In this document: positions 27,988 through 38,155 of the stretch, in pieces | Position numbering within the stretch: the stretch's first letter is position 1 | Layout: each line of letters begins with the position of its first letter | Assembly: GCA_022573715.1 (NCBI GenBank) | Contig: JACZTL010000004.1 | Span: forward strand, 87,927 to 151,926 | DNA length: 64,000 bases | Direction: 5' to 3' | Source of the DNA: Bacteroidota bacterium | GTDB taxonomy: Bacteria; Bacteroidota; Ignavibacteria; Ignavibacteriales; Ignavibacteriaceae | Notes under the pieces: generated by a model | Databases searched by the model: none | What the model was told of the DNA's origin: nothing | Seen by the model: only the letters and a program-made list of their open reading frames with translations | Made by a program: the position numbers and the translations under genes

Positions 27988-29299
27988 CAAATATCCACTC
28001 CGGGTTACCGTATTCATCCCAGGCGCGTTCTAATCTAAAAACATTATAAGGTAATAATAGTAACGTTAATCCGATTCCGTAACCTGAGTTTAATTTTTTT
28101 ATGCTTAAAGGTTCATTTTTATTTTGTATAGTCCCGGTATCCGCAAACAACTGAAGATAAAGTGCTACCCTATACCTAAGCAGTCGTTTTGGGATAAAAG
28201 GAATAAAATCTAAATTTAAATTCATATCATTAAATAATGCATAATTTATTTCCGCAGATCCTATATAAGAATTATTACCCTCAAGCTCTTGTCTAAAATG
28301 TCCCCTTATTCTTTCGTTAAAACCCAAAAAGGAATTATCGTAAAATGGTATTAAATCTCCGAAAGTAAATCTAGAAGCAAAGCGCCATTTCAAACTTAAA
28401 TCATCATTTAATTTGAAATATTTTCTTAAATCAAAATTTAAAACTTGATAAGAAATACCGTCAATACCCAGACCTTTTAATTGTAATATAGATGATGCAT
28501 ACATACCTTCACGAGGAAATTGTGATAAATCACGGGTATCATAAGAATAATTAAAAGCTAATGTAAATAAGTGATCAATACGTGTGTCAGAGGCAGAAAT
28601 ACCTTTTATAAATTTCGGAGTTTCAATTGTAGCGTAAGCTGTAGTGATTCCGACCCTAGTATAAGTCCCAAATCTTTTACCGAAAAATAATCTACCGGAA
28701 CGTACGGTTTGGTCGAAATCTCCTCCCCATAATTTTTTAGCAATATGACTTTTATTTTTAACCTTTTGAAGCTTAATTCCACCTTCAAAGGAAATTTCTG
28801 ATTTATAATTCAAATAAGGTACAGAATATGAAAAATCAAGTCTTGGATTATAACCCAAAGCCCCTACAAATTTTAATTTTTCATTTCTCCCTCTAAAATT
28901 GAAAACTAATAATGCCAAACCGTATGAAAGTTTATCCCAGTCCCTGTCTTGAATATGAGCAAAGGGTACAGGATAAATATACCAGCTTTCTTCTACTTTT
29001 ATATTAATAAAATTCTTTTCTTGAAATCTGTAAGATATGAGTTCAACTTTCGTAAATATTCTTAAACTAAATATTCTTTCTCTGTTAAAAGTTAATATTT
29101 TTGGTGTAATAACATCACCCATAGAAAAAGTAATTTCTTTGAATATAATTTCCTTTTCAGTTAAATCATTACCGGATACATTAATAGAATCGACAATAAA
29201 GGAATAATCCCATTTGAAAAATGTTGTGTCTGTATTTTGGGAAAAAATAAAAGGACTACATATTAATAGATATATATAAAAAAGAGCGTATTTATTCAT
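27968..29299 (-). CDS. Omp85/BamA-superfamily outer-membrane protein with one POTRA-like domain
   Basis: 443 residues. Signal peptide about 1-20 (CSPFIFSQ). Residues 34-112 read as a POTRA-like domain (FIVDSINVSGNDLTEKEII, later FTKVELISYRF). The rest is a beta barrel with Omp85-like traits: NYSYDTRDLSQFPREG resembles the start of the surface-antigen domain, FNERIRGH is an L6-type (VRGF/Y-like) motif, and the protein ends in Phe (VRVSF). It is shorter than BamA, nearer to TamA-like or patatin-associated forms. A role in outer-membrane protein insertion or transport is family inference. Confidence 0.8.
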   Translation of the reverse strand: MNKYALFYIYLLICSPFIFSQNTDTTFFKWDYSFIVDSINVSGNDLTEKEIIFKEITFSMGDVITPKILTFNRERIFSLRIFTKVELISYRFQEKNFINIKVEESWYIYPVPFAHIQDRDWDKLSYGLALLVFNFRGRNEKLKFVGALGYNPRLDFSYSVPYLNYKSEISFEGGIKLQKVKNKSHIAKKLWGGDFDQTVRSGRLFFGKRFGTYTRVGITTAYATIETPKFIKGISASDTRIDHLFTLAFNYSYDTRDLSQFPREGMYASSILQLKGLGIDGISYQVLNFDLRKYFKLNDDLSLKWRFASRFTFGDLIPFYDNSFLGFNERIRGHFRQELEGNNSYIGSAEINYALFNDMNLNLDFIPFIPKRLLRYRVALYLQLFADTGTIQNKNEPLSIKKLNSGYGIGLTLLLLPYNVFRLERAWDEYGNPEWIFDVRVSF

Positions 29300-29365
29300 C
29301 CCTAACCAAACATAATTTTAGAAGTGTATTAAGATAAAGAATTAATTTTCTTTTCAATAAAAAAA

Positions 29366-32254
29366 TTATGAAACAGTGCTTTCTTCGTAATCCATTATAG
29401 GGTTGCAGCTGCAAATAAGATTCCTGTCACCGTAGGCATTATCTATTCTTTTAACAGGTGGCCAGAACTTGTTCTTCTTTACCCAATCTGTCGGAAATAC
29501 AGCTTGCTCTCTTGTGTATGAATGTTTCCAATCAGCAGAGACAATATCAAACATTGTGTGCGGAGCATTCTTAATTACATTATCAATTTTATCTGCCCTA
29601 CCTTCTTCTATATCTTGTATTTCTTTTCTAATTGAAATCATTGCTTCACAGAATCTATCAAGTTCATCTTTTGATTCACTCTCTGTGGGTTCTATCATTA
29701 GTGTGCCGTGAACTGGGAAAGATACCGTAGGTGCATGAAATCCATAATCCATAAGACGTTTGGCAATATCATTTTCCGTAATATTTGCCGAAACTTTAAA
29801 TGGGTACATATCAAAAATTAATTCGTGAGCAACTCTTCCCTTCTCACCTTGATAGACAACATTGTATGCATTTTCTAATTTTTCTTTAATATAATTAGCA
29901 TTTAATATAGCTATTTCACTCGCTTTTTTTAACCCTGCAATCCCCATCATTTTAATATATGCATAGGAGATGAGTAAAATACTTGCACTACCCCAGGGTG
30001 CTGAGTTTACTGCGGTAATACTTTCATCACCTCCAACTTTTACAATACTGTGTCCGGGTAAAAATTTAACCAAATGTTCTGCAACAGCAATAGGACCTGC
30101 ACCAGGACCGCCGCCACCGTGAGGAATACTGAAAGTCTTATGAAGATTTATGTGGCAAACATCTGCACCAATTTCTCCGGGACTTGTTAACCCTACCTGG
30201 GCATTTAAATTTGCACCATCCATATAAACTTGCCCGCCGTATGAATGAACAAGTTCGCAAATTTCTCTTATTTTTCTCTCAAAAACTCCGTGAGTTGACG
30301 GGTAGGTGACCATTAAGGCGGAAATATTTTCTTTGTTTTCATCAAGCTTAATTTTCAAATCTTCAACATCTATATTACCAAACTCATCACATTTTACAAC
30401 AACAATTTTATTACCTGCCATTACCGCACTTGCAGGATTTGTTCCATGAGCAGATGATGGTATAAGGACAATATTTCGATTCATATCCCCGCGACTGTGA
30501 TGATATGCTCTTATAACCATAAGACCGGTAAACTCGCCTTGTGCCCCGGAGTTTGGCTGTAAAGAGGTCTCAGCAAATCCCGTTATTTTTGATAGATCTT
30601 TTTTAAATTCTTTAAATATTTGTGTGTACCCTTCTGTTTGAAAAGATGGTGCAAACGGGTGAAGTGCATTAAAATTAGGATTTGAAACACTTATCAATTC
30701 AGATGCAGCATTTAATTTCATTGTACAAGAACCAAGGGGAGTCATTGAATGAACCAAGGAAAGATCTTTATTCTCCAATCTTTTTATATATCTCATCATC
30801 TCAGTTTCTGAATGATAACAGTTAAACACTTTGCTCTGTAAGTAGGGGCTATTTCTTTTAATATTATCCGGTATGTCTTTTCCTTTATTCCGATCATCAA
30901 AGAATGAATCATCATATTCTTTGCCCAATGCTTTTGAAAACACCGATATAATTTCTTTCACATCTTCTAATTGTGTTTCTTCGCTTATTGATATCCCGAT
31001 TTTGTTACCATGCAAATATCTAAAATTAATACCTACTTTTTCAGCTTCTGATTTTATATTATTAAACTCCCCTTCATCTTTTACATCAAATAAAAGAGTA
31101 TCAAAATAATTATTGTTTAATTGTGTTAATCTTAAACTTGATAATACCTCGTCCAATAAATTTGTTAATTTATAAATTCTCTCGGCAATTGCTTTAATAC
31201 CTGAGGGACCGTGATAGACAGCATACATACCTGCCATTATTGCAAGTAAAACTTGTGCGGTACAAATATTACTAGTAGCTTTTTCTCTTCTAATGTGTTG
31301 CTCCCTTGTCTGCAGCGCTAAACGATAGCCTTTATTACCGGCAACATCTATCGATTCACCTACAATCCTTCCCGGTAAATTTCTTTTAAATTCGTCTTTA
31401 CAAGAGAAATAAGCTGCGTGAGGTCCGCCGAATCCCATGGGTACACCAAATCTTTGTGTGCTGCCTAGAACAACATCTGCACCTAATTCTCCGGGAGGAT
31501 TTAATAGTGATAAGCTAAATATATCAGCTGCGACAGCTTTATAAATATTTTTTTGAGCAGCGTCATTAAATAAATTTGTATAGTCATAAATTTCACCTTC
31601 AGACGCGGGATATTGTACAAGAATTCCAAAATAATCTTCATTCAATTCAATGTTTTTGTGGTCATCTATTACAAGTTCAATGCCTACAGGATTGGACCTT
31701 GTTATTAATACATCTATTGTTTGCGGGAAACATTCATTGGATACAAAAAACTTTTTTGCGTTTTTGTTTTTACGTCTTGCATAAAACATTGACATTGCTT
31801 CCGCTGCGGCAGTTCCTTCATCAAGTAATGATGCGTTCGCAATTGGTAAGCCGGTTAAATCAATAACAGCAGTTTGAAAATTTATTAAAGCCTCTAATCT
31901 TCCTTGTGAAATCTCTGCCTGGTATGGAGTGTACTGGGTGTACCATCCAGGGTTTTCAAAAATATTTCTTTGAATTACCGATGGAGTAATTGTAGGATAA
32001 TATCCGAGTCCTATATAAGATTTAAATACTTTATTTTTCTCACCAATTTTCTTTAATTTTTTAATTAGCTGAAATTCAGAAACCGGTTCGTCTAATTCGG
32101 GTTGTTTTTTAAGTCTAATATCTTCAGGTACAGTTTGGTTAATGAGTTCGTTTAATGAATTTACGCCAATAGTTTTTAACATAAGTTCAACATTACTCTC
32201 TTTAGTACCAATATGTCTATTAACAAATTTATCGGGATGATTATAATTATTCAT
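29366..32254 (-). CDS. gcvP: Glycine dehydrogenase (decarboxylating), P-protein of the glycine cleavage system
   Basis: 962 residues, the single-chain form in which the two GcvPA- and GcvPB-like halves are fused. PLP-dependent decarboxylation of glycine, passing the aminomethyl group to lipoyl H-protein. The PLP-binding Lys is K706 in INLHKTFSIPHGGGGPG. Other blocks: IGLGYYPTITPSVI near the N-terminus, and AHGTNPASA and PSTHGVFE in the second half. The other glycine cleavage genes (gcvT, gcvH, lpd) are not in this window. Confidence 0.98.
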   Translation of the reverse strand: MNNYNHPDKFVNRHIGTKESNVELMLKTIGVNSLNELINQTVPEDIRLKKQPELDEPVSEFQLIKKLKKIGEKNKVFKSYIGLGYYPTITPSVIQRNIFENPGWYTQYTPYQAEISQGRLEALINFQTAVIDLTGLPIANASLLDEGTAAAEAMSMFYARRKNKNAKKFFVSNECFPQTIDVLITRSNPVGIELVIDDHKNIELNEDYFGILVQYPASEGEIYDYTNLFNDAAQKNIYKAVAADIFSLSLLNPPGELGADVVLGSTQRFGVPMGFGGPHAAYFSCKDEFKRNLPGRIVGESIDVAGNKGYRLALQTREQHIRREKATSNICTAQVLLAIMAGMYAVYHGPSGIKAIAERIYKLTNLLDEVLSSLRLTQLNNNYFDTLLFDVKDEGEFNNIKSEAEKVGINFRYLHGNKIGISISEETQLEDVKEIISVFSKALGKEYDDSFFDDRNKGKDIPDNIKRNSPYLQSKVFNCYHSETEMMRYIKRLENKDLSLVHSMTPLGSCTMKLNAASELISVSNPNFNALHPFAPSFQTEGYTQIFKEFKKDLSKITGFAETSLQPNSGAQGEFTGLMVIRAYHHSRGDMNRNIVLIPSSAHGTNPASAVMAGNKIVVVKCDEFGNIDVEDLKIKLDENKENISALMVTYPSTHGVFERKIREICELVHSYGGQVYMDGANLNAQVGLTSPGEIGADVCHINLHKTFSIPHGGGGPGAGPIAVAEHLVKFLPGHSIVKVGGDESITAVNSAPWGSASILLISYAYIKMMGIAGLKKASEIAILNANYIKEKLENAYNVVYQGEKGRVAHELIFDMYPFKVSANITENDIAKRLMDYGFHAPTVSFPVHGTLMIEPTESESKDELDRFCEAMISIRKEIQDIEEGRADKIDNVIKNAPHTMFDIVSADWKHSYTREQAVFPTDWVKKNKFWPPVKRIDNAYGDRNLICSCNPIMDYEESTVS

Positions 32255-32355
32255 TTATACTTCTCAAATAAAAAAGTTTGCACAAAAATTTTTTAGATTA
32301 TAAAAATAAATTTACGTAATAAATTAATAAAAGAACTTTGTAAAATTCAGACAGG

Positions 32356-33129
32356 TCAGGCGTTTTTTATCTTTTGTAAAGCATTTTTTGCTGCAATCTG
32401 TTCGGCACTTTTTTTATTTTTACCGTTACCGGTTCCCAGTATTTTATTATTAATTTTTACTTGAACGGTAAATAATTTTTCGTGCTGTGGTCCTTCTTCT
32501 TTAATCACATTATATTCCAAATTTTCTAAACGCTGCATTTGCACATATTCCAACAATTGGCTTTTATAATTGCTGTCTTTTAAATAGCCGGTAATTTCAA
32601 AGCTTGGTTCCAGCAAAGATTTTATTAAAAATTTTTCTGCTCTTTGCAAACCCTTATCAAGGTAAATTGCACCTACAATTGATTCATATGCATCAGATAA
32701 AACAGCTTTTGAACCATTGGGAAGTGTCTTGGAAAAGTTTTTACTTACAAGTAAATAATCATCTAAATTTATCCTTTCTGCGGCGTCAAAAAGTGCACTT
32801 TTATTCACAAGCATTGATCTAGTCTTAGTTAAATATCCTTCATCTTCATTAGGAAATTTATTAAATAAGTATTTACCAACAATAAGATTGACAACGGCAT
32901 CACCTAAATATTCTAATCTTTCATTAGAATAATCCGCATTTTCTTTTCCTTCGAGATAAGATCTGTGAGTTATAGCTTTAAGATAATATTTAGGATTATA
33001 AATATTACATCCGATTAACTTTTCAAATGATCTAAATTTATCAAGATGAATATAATCAGTGATATTATACCAAACATTTCCGGTAATAAAATATTTAAAC
33101 TTTAAATAAAAAAATCTTAGTATGAACAA
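32356..33129 (-). CDS. rnc: Ribonuclease III
   Basis: 257 residues. Cleaves double-stranded RNA in rRNA and mRNA processing. The catalytic signature reads NERLEYLGDAVVNLIVG, with a second acidic site in LSDAYESIVGAIYLDKG, then a C-terminal double-stranded-RNA-binding domain (residues about 185-257, GTGNGKNKKSAEQIAAKNAL). The N-terminus has about 35 extra residues, partly hydrophobic, compared with short forms; a later start is possible. It closes the fatty-acid operon, its usual place, but fabF is missing between it and acpP. Confidence 0.95.
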   Translation of the reverse strand: MFILRFFYLKFKYFITGNVWYNITDYIHLDKFRSFEKLIGCNIYNPKYYLKAITHRSYLEGKENADYSNERLEYLGDAVVNLIVGKYLFNKFPNEDEGYLTKTRSMLVNKSALFDAAERINLDDYLLVSKNFSKTLPNGSKAVLSDAYESIVGAIYLDKGLQRAEKFLIKSLLEPSFEITGYLKDSNYKSQLLEYVQMQRLENLEYNVIKEEGPQHEKLFTVQVKINNKILGTGNGKNKKSAEQIAAKNALQKIKNA

Positions 33130-33311
33130 AATACAACCTCAAATAAGTTTATTATTTTGTTGCAACTAAATATAGATTGGTAAATGGGTTTTATTTGGGG
33201 GGATAAAATCTGATTTAAAAACGAATTGCAATTCATTAAAAATAAAAAACGAATTAGAATATAAAGAGTAAGTGTGTATAGCCGAAATGTAAACACTCCG
33301 GCTATATTTTA

Positions 33312-33545
33312 TTAACTTACTTTTCCACTTATATAATTTATTGCGTCTCCAACTGTCCCGATCTTCTCTGCATCATCGTCAGGTATAGAGATTGAGAAAG
33401 AGCTCTCAAAACCCATCACCAATTCAACAATATCTAATGAATCTGCACCGAGATCATTTGTGAAAGAAGCTTCCGGTGTTATTTGAGATTCTTCAACACC
33501 TAATTTGTCAATAATAATCTCTTTAACTTTAGCTTCAACGTCCAT
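33312..33545 (-). CDS. acpP: Acyl carrier protein
   Basis: 77 residues, very acidic. The 4'-phosphopantetheine attachment serine is S36 in [11 protein letters not shown]. Carries growing acyl chains for the Fab enzymes encoded just upstream. It starts about 90 bp after fabG ends. The 183-bp gap to rnc holds only an AT-rich stretch with a hairpin (TATAGCCG/CGGCTATA, about 33278-33304) and no fabF. Confidence 0.97.
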   Translation of the reverse strand: MDVEAKVKEIIIDKLGVEESQITPEASFTNDLGADSLDIVELVMGFESSFSISIPDDDAEKIGTVGDAINYISGKVS

Positions 33546-33635
33546 CTTATTTCTCCTATAATTATTTAGATTAACTGTATTAAATATAAAAATAAATCTA
33601 TTACGCTTCTACAAGTTTAAAAATAAATGTATCAC

Positions 33636-34376
33636 TCACATTGTCATTCCGCCGTCAACAGTAATTACCTGTCCTGTAATATAATCTGCAGAAGATGATG
33701 CTAAAAAGGAAACGACTTTTGCAATATCAATAGGTTCAGCAATTCTTTTTAATGGAACCTGGTTCAACATTGCTTCCTTTTGTGCTTCGGTTAGATCTTT
33801 TGTCATATCAGTACTGACATAACCCGGAGCTACAGCATTAACGGTAATATTACGTGAAGCAAGTTCACGGGCAAGTGATTTTGTTAACCCGATAACACCA
33901 GCTTTAGAAGCAACATAATTGGCTTGACCCGGATTGCCTATTAAAGCAACAACGGAAGAAATATTTATTATTCTTCCATACCTTTGTTTCATCATAGGGC
34001 GTATGACTAATTTTGAATAATTATAAACACTTTTTAAGTTTGCAGAAAGAACAGAATCAAAATCTTCTTCAGACATTCTTAAAATCAAATTGTCTTTTGT
34101 GATTCCAACATTGTTTACAAGAATATCTAAATTACCAAGATTTTCCAAAGTAAATTGAACAGATTCTTCAGCTTCTTCAAATTTCGAGGCATCTGCTTTA
34201 ATTCCCAAAATCTTAACACCTAATTTCCCCGATTCACTTTCTAAATTTTTTGCTGCTTCTTCCGAACTGAAGTATGTAAATACAACATCACAACCATTTG
34301 CAGCTAAATCTAGTACAATAGCTCTACCAATTCCTCTTGTACCACCTGTGACTATTGCTTTTTTATTTTTAAACAT
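33636..34376 (-). CDS. fabG: 3-oxoacyl-[acyl-carrier-protein] reductase
   Basis: 246 residues, short-chain dehydrogenase fold. NADPH-binding motif TGGTRGIG (10-17), NNVG at 88-91, and the catalytic Ser141 (NISSVV), Tyr154 and Lys158 (YVASK). Reduces 3-oxoacyl-ACP in fatty-acid elongation. The C-terminus ITGQVITVDGGMTM is typical. Its start overlaps the end of the preceding Cys-rich gene by 8 bp. Confidence 0.96.
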   Translation of the reverse strand: MFKNKKAIVTGGTRGIGRAIVLDLAANGCDVVFTYFSSEEAAKNLESESGKLGVKILGIKADASKFEEAEESVQFTLENLGNLDILVNNVGITKDNLILRMSEEDFDSVLSANLKSVYNYSKLVIRPMMKQRYGRIINISSVVALIGNPGQANYVASKAGVIGLTKSLARELASRNITVNAVAPGYVSTDMTKDLTEAQKEAMLNQVPLKRIAEPIDIAKVVSFLASSSADYITGQVITVDGGMTM

Positions 34377-34959
34377 TTTTTTTCTTTACATTTTGTTTGA
34401 TTAAATATTCTTCCTGATATTTTTTTAATTCAGAATAACCCCTTTTGCCTAGTAAATGTATTAACTCTTCAGCACAATATTCAAATATTGTAATTTCCGT
34501 TTTAGGATCAGGATTACAAGTTTTTAGTCTGTCAATATGCTCATCATCTATAGTTAGTGCACCTTCGTAAATAGTTAATGGGAACAATATACTATAAAGC
34601 GGTTTATACTTCCACTTATGTTTTCCTTCATCGATCGCTATTTTTTGCAGAGTACATAAACCATTTTTATCTAAAAAAGTACATTTACCATCAATAACTT
34701 CCGTTCCGATTGCTACTCCAGATTCAAAATCCTCATCTTCTTCAGGTTCTTCAAACCATTTACTTACATCAGTACATTGAGAACTATCAAAATATTCAAG
34801 AATTTTTTTTTTAATTCTTAAAATTCTTTTTGCCTCAAACGAATCGGTATAAACACCGTAGTGACAGCATTCACCTGTACAGTCACAATTAAATTTGAAA
34901 GTAAATATACGGGGATCTATCTTTAGTTTTTTAATTACTTTCTCAAATTTTTTTGCCAT
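34369..34959 (-). CDS. Cys-rich cytoplasmic protein, DUF3109/YkgJ-like, inside the fab operon
   Basis: 196 residues with no membrane segment. The N-terminal cluster CDCTGECCHYGVY (C25, C27, C31, C32) and further Cys in DGKCTFLDKNGLCTLQ, LKTCNPD and FEYCAEEL resemble the metal-cluster-binding DUF3109/YkgJ proteins. The metal and function are unknown. It overlaps fabG by 8 bp and abuts fabD (shared base 34959), so it is tightly embedded in the fatty-acid operon. Such an insertion is not part of the classical plsX-fabHDG-acpP order. Confidence 0.8.
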   Translation of the reverse strand: MAKKFEKVIKKLKIDPRIFTFKFNCDCTGECCHYGVYTDSFEAKRILRIKKKILEYFDSSQCTDVSKWFEEPEEDEDFESGVAIGTEVIDGKCTFLDKNGLCTLQKIAIDEGKHKWKYKPLYSILFPLTIYEGALTIDDEHIDRLKTCNPDPKTEITIFEYCAEELIHLLGKRGYSELKKYQEEYLIKQNVKKKNV

Positions 34960-35873
34960 TACAAGTATTGTTCCAAATCAGAATATTTATCAATACCTTG
35001 GCATTTTATATCAGGATTAATTCTTTTAACTAAACCTTGCAGCACTTTACCCGGGCCAATTTCATAAAACTCATCTATACCGTCAGCTATCATATTATTA
35101 ATTGTTTCTTCCCAACGAACAGGAGAAGTTACCTGTTGATAAAGCATTTCTTTAATATCTTTTTTTTTAGTAACTGGTTTAGCCGACACATTTGTGTACA
35201 CAGGAAAGCGTGCATCATAAAAGTTTGTTTTATCTAAAACGGTTTTCAATTTATCTTTTGCAGATTTCATAAGATGTGAATGAAAAGCACCGCTAACAAA
35301 AAGCTCTTTTACTAACCTTGCACCATTTCTTTTACATAATTCCATCGCTTTTTTTACGCCATCAATGGAACCGGAAATAACAATTTGTCCAGGTGAGTTA
35401 AAATTAGCAGGCTGAACTATTCCAACTTCGGCAGCTTTTACACAACACTCTTTAACCTGTTCCGGTGATAGCCCTATTACGACAGCCATTGTACCAGGAT
35501 TATCAACTCCCGCCTGCTGCATCGCAATTCCTCTATCTCTAACTAATTGAACTGCTTCATAATATTGAACGGCTCCTGCAGACTCTAAAGCAGAATATTC
35601 ACCTAAAGAATGTCCGGCGGCTGCTTGAGGTTCAAGTAATCTTGTAAGACTACTTAACACAACACTGTGTATAAAAATTGCAGGTTGTGTAAATTGGGTT
35701 TGTTTTAATTTTTCTAAAGGACCGTTAAACATTATATCCGATAAATTAATGCCTAAGACATCGTCTGCGGTTTTAATCATTTCTCTGACCTCTACTAAAT
35801 TTTCGTAAAGGTCTTTTGCCATACCAATATATTGAGTCCCCTGCCCGGGGAAAAGAAAACCTACTTTAGACAT
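34959..35873 (-). CDS. fabD: Malonyl-CoA:ACP transacylase
   Basis: 304 residues. The nucleophile is Ser89 in AGHSLGEYSAL, with the early block FLFPGQGTQYIGM and the catalytic His in GAFHSHLM. Moves malonate from CoA to acyl carrier protein. It lies 2 bp after fabH and shares one base with the following Cys-rich gene, so it is translationally linked on both sides. Confidence 0.97.
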   Translation of the reverse strand: MSKVGFLFPGQGTQYIGMAKDLYENLVEVREMIKTADDVLGINLSDIMFNGPLEKLKQTQFTQPAIFIHSVVLSSLTRLLEPQAAAGHSLGEYSALESAGAVQYYEAVQLVRDRGIAMQQAGVDNPGTMAVVIGLSPEQVKECCVKAAEVGIVQPANFNSPGQIVISGSIDGVKKAMELCKRNGARLVKELFVSGAFHSHLMKSAKDKLKTVLDKTNFYDARFPVYTNVSAKPVTKKKDIKEMLYQQVTSPVRWEETINNMIADGIDEFYEIGPGKVLQGLVKRINPDIKCQGIDKYSDLEQYL

Positions 35874-35875
35874 AG

Positions 35876-36898
35876 TTAAGATTCTGTTTTACTCTTATTT
35901 TCTAAACTCCAGACTAAATAACTTGCCCCCCAGGTATAACCGGCACCAAATGTGGCAAGAATTAATTTATCGCCTTTTTTCAATTTCCCTGCTCTATAAT
36001 ATTCTACAAGGCAAAGAGGGACAGTAGCGGCAGTTGTATTACCATATTTATTAATATTTATCATTACTTTATCTTTATCAAGTCCCATTCTTTCGGCTGT
36101 TGCATTTAGAATTCTTAAATTTGCTTGGTGAGGTACAAGATAAGCTACATCATCTGATTTCAATCCATTCTTTTCCATAATTTCGCAAGAAATATCTGCC
36201 ATTCCCTTAACAGCAAATTTGAACACTGCTTTTCCATCTTGATAAAGATAATGCATACCTTCGTCAATTGTTTGATGAGTGGCTGGATTTAAACTACCTC
36301 CGCCTTTCATATATAAACTTTCTTTGCCGCTACCGTCAATGTGTAAGAGTGAATCCTGTAAACCTAAGGATGTATCTTCCGAAGGTTCTAATAAAACAGC
36401 AGCCCCGGCATCCCCGAATATTATGCAATTATTTCTATCAGTATAATCAACAATGGAAGTCATTTTATCTGCACCAATTACAAGTACTTTTTTATATTTT
36501 CCGGTTTCAATAAAAGAACACCCGGTTTGGAAAGCGAATAAAAAACCTGAACAAGCTGCAGAAAGATCAAATCCCCAGGCATTTTTAGCTCCAATTTTTT
36601 CTTGTACCAAGCAAGCTGTTGCCGGGAAAAACATATCAGGTGTAACAGTTGCAACTATAATAACATCAATTTCTTCTGCGGAAATATTTATTGATTTTAA
36701 AAGATCTTCCGCGGCTTTAGCAGCTAAATCACTTGTGGCACCGTTTTCTAATTTCCTTCTTTCTGAAATTCCGGTTCTTGTTCTTATCCATTCGTCACTT
36801 GTATCAACAATAGATTCAAAATATGCATTATCTAAAATTTTATCCGGGACATACATCCCAACCCCTGTTATTGCTGCACTGATTGTTTTATCTGACAT
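35876..36898 (-). CDS. fabH: 3-oxoacyl-[acyl-carrier-protein] synthase III
   Basis: 340 residues, thiolase fold. Catalytic Cys116 (DLSAACSGFL), His in VPHQANLRI and Asn in KYGNTTAA form the KAS III triad. Condenses acetyl-CoA, or a branched starter, with malonyl-ACP to start fatty-acid synthesis. Starter preference cannot be read from the sequence. It follows plsX by 11 bp. Confidence 0.97.
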   Translation of the reverse strand: MSDKTISAAITGVGMYVPDKILDNAYFESIVDTSDEWIRTRTGISERRKLENGATSDLAAKAAEDLLKSINISAEEIDVIIVATVTPDMFFPATACLVQEKIGAKNAWGFDLSAACSGFLFAFQTGCSFIETGKYKKVLVIGADKMTSIVDYTDRNNCIIFGDAGAAVLLEPSEDTSLGLQDSLLHIDGSGKESLYMKGGGSLNPATHQTIDEGMHYLYQDGKAVFKFAVKGMADISCEIMEKNGLKSDDVAYLVPHQANLRILNATAERMGLDKDKVMININKYGNTTAATVPLCLVEYYRAGKLKKGDKLILATFGAGYTWGASYLVWSLENKSKTES

Positions 36899-36909
36899 TA
36901 AAATCCGAC

Positions 36910-37944
36910 TTATTTTAAATTTGAATATTGAGTAATTGATTTACTTATTTTTTCTATTAATTTCTTTTTGTGCATTTCATTTGCGCGTAATACCATGTTC
37001 TTTATTGCCTTTGGTGTACTTGAACCGTGACCTATAATACTTATTTTATTAATGCCCAATAAAGGAGCACCACCATGTGTTTGGTAATCAAAATCTTTCA
37101 TGGCTTCACGCATAGTACTTCTAATCAAACCGACTTTTATCTTATTAGTTAAGCTTTGTGAGGCATAATCTTTGAATCTGTGTTTTAACAAACTTAAGAC
37201 ACCTTCTCCAAATTTTATCAAAATGTTACCTATAAAACCGTCACAAACAATTACATTTGCTGTGCCCTTAAATATGTCGTTCCCTTCAACGTTTCCAACA
37301 AAATTTAAATTTGTCTTTTTTATAAGTTCTGATGCAGCAACAGTAAGTTCGTTTCCTTTACCTTCTTCTTCCCCGACATTTAGTATTCCAACAGTTGGAT
37401 TTTTTATTCCATTAATTTCCTCCGTATAAATACTTCCCATAATAGCATATTCAAGTAAATGTCTTGGTTTGGAATCGACACTTGCACCTACATCAAATAA
37501 ATTACATATTCCGGTTTCATTCGGCATTGAAACACTAATAGTTGGTCTCCCAACTCCCGATATTCTTCCGATTATAAGTGTGGAAGCAGCCATTACAGCA
37601 CCTGTATTTCCCGCACTTACAAAAGCATCGGCATTCCCGTCACGTATAAATTTGGCTCCAACAACAATTGAAGAATTAGGTTTTTGTTTCAGAGCTTGTG
37701 TAGGCTTTTCACCCATCTCAATTACTTCGTCAGCGTGTAGAATTTTATTATTGTCAAAGGAAAGATTGTTAGAAGATATTACATTTTTTATTTCATCTGT
37801 TTGACCAACAAGGTAAAGTTCGAACTCACCTGATTCTTCGTAAGCTTGAATTGAACCTACAATAGCATTAAGAGGAGAAAAATCTCCACCCATTGCATCA
37901 ACAACTATTCTGCATTTAGAATCGTTCGTAGGGATTGTATCCAT
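36910..37944 (-). CDS. plsX: Phosphate acyltransferase PlsX
   Basis: 344 residues. Makes acyl-phosphate from acyl-ACP for phospholipid synthesis. Typical blocks: IVVDAMGGDFSP at the N-terminus, ADAFVSAGNTGAVMAAS, and GGAPLLGINKISIIGHGSS near the C-terminus. It lies between rpmF and fabH in the standard order. Confidence 0.97.
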   Translation of the reverse strand: MDTIPTNDSKCRIVVDAMGGDFSPLNAIVGSIQAYEESGEFELYLVGQTDEIKNVISSNNLSFDNNKILHADEVIEMGEKPTQALKQKPNSSIVVGAKFIRDGNADAFVSAGNTGAVMAASTLIIGRISGVGRPTISVSMPNETGICNLFDVGASVDSKPRHLLEYAIMGSIYTEEINGIKNPTVGILNVGEEEGKGNELTVAASELIKKTNLNFVGNVEGNDIFKGTANVIVCDGFIGNILIKFGEGVLSLLKHRFKDYASQSLTNKIKVGLIRSTMREAMKDFDYQTHGGAPLLGINKISIIGHGSSTPKAIKNMVLRANEMHKKKLIEKISKSITQYSNLK

Positions 37945-37957
37945 TTATAAATATTTT

Positions 37958-38140
37958 TTATTCTGCTTTTGGTATAAACATAGATCGGTCATTATAATAA
38001 CCGCAAGAAGGACAAGCACGATGTGCCATCTTCATTTCACCACAATTTGAGCAAGTACTTAATGTTGGTGCAGTAGCTTTATAATGTGTTCTGCGTTTAT
38101 CTCTTCTGCTTTTGGATATTTTACGTTTTGGATGTGCCAT
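37958..38140 (-). CDS. rpmF: 50S ribosomal protein L32
   Basis: 60 residues, basic. N-terminus [17 protein letters not shown] is the L32 signature. Four cysteines, C30, C33, C43 and C46, make a zinc-binding ribbon (the C+ form). It lies between yceD and plsX, the usual bacterial arrangement. Confidence 0.98.
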   Translation of the reverse strand: MAHPKRKISKSRRDKRRTHYKATAPTLSTCSNCGEMKMAHRACPSCGYYNDRSMFIPKAE

Positions 38141-38155
38141 TTATTTTCCGATTAA

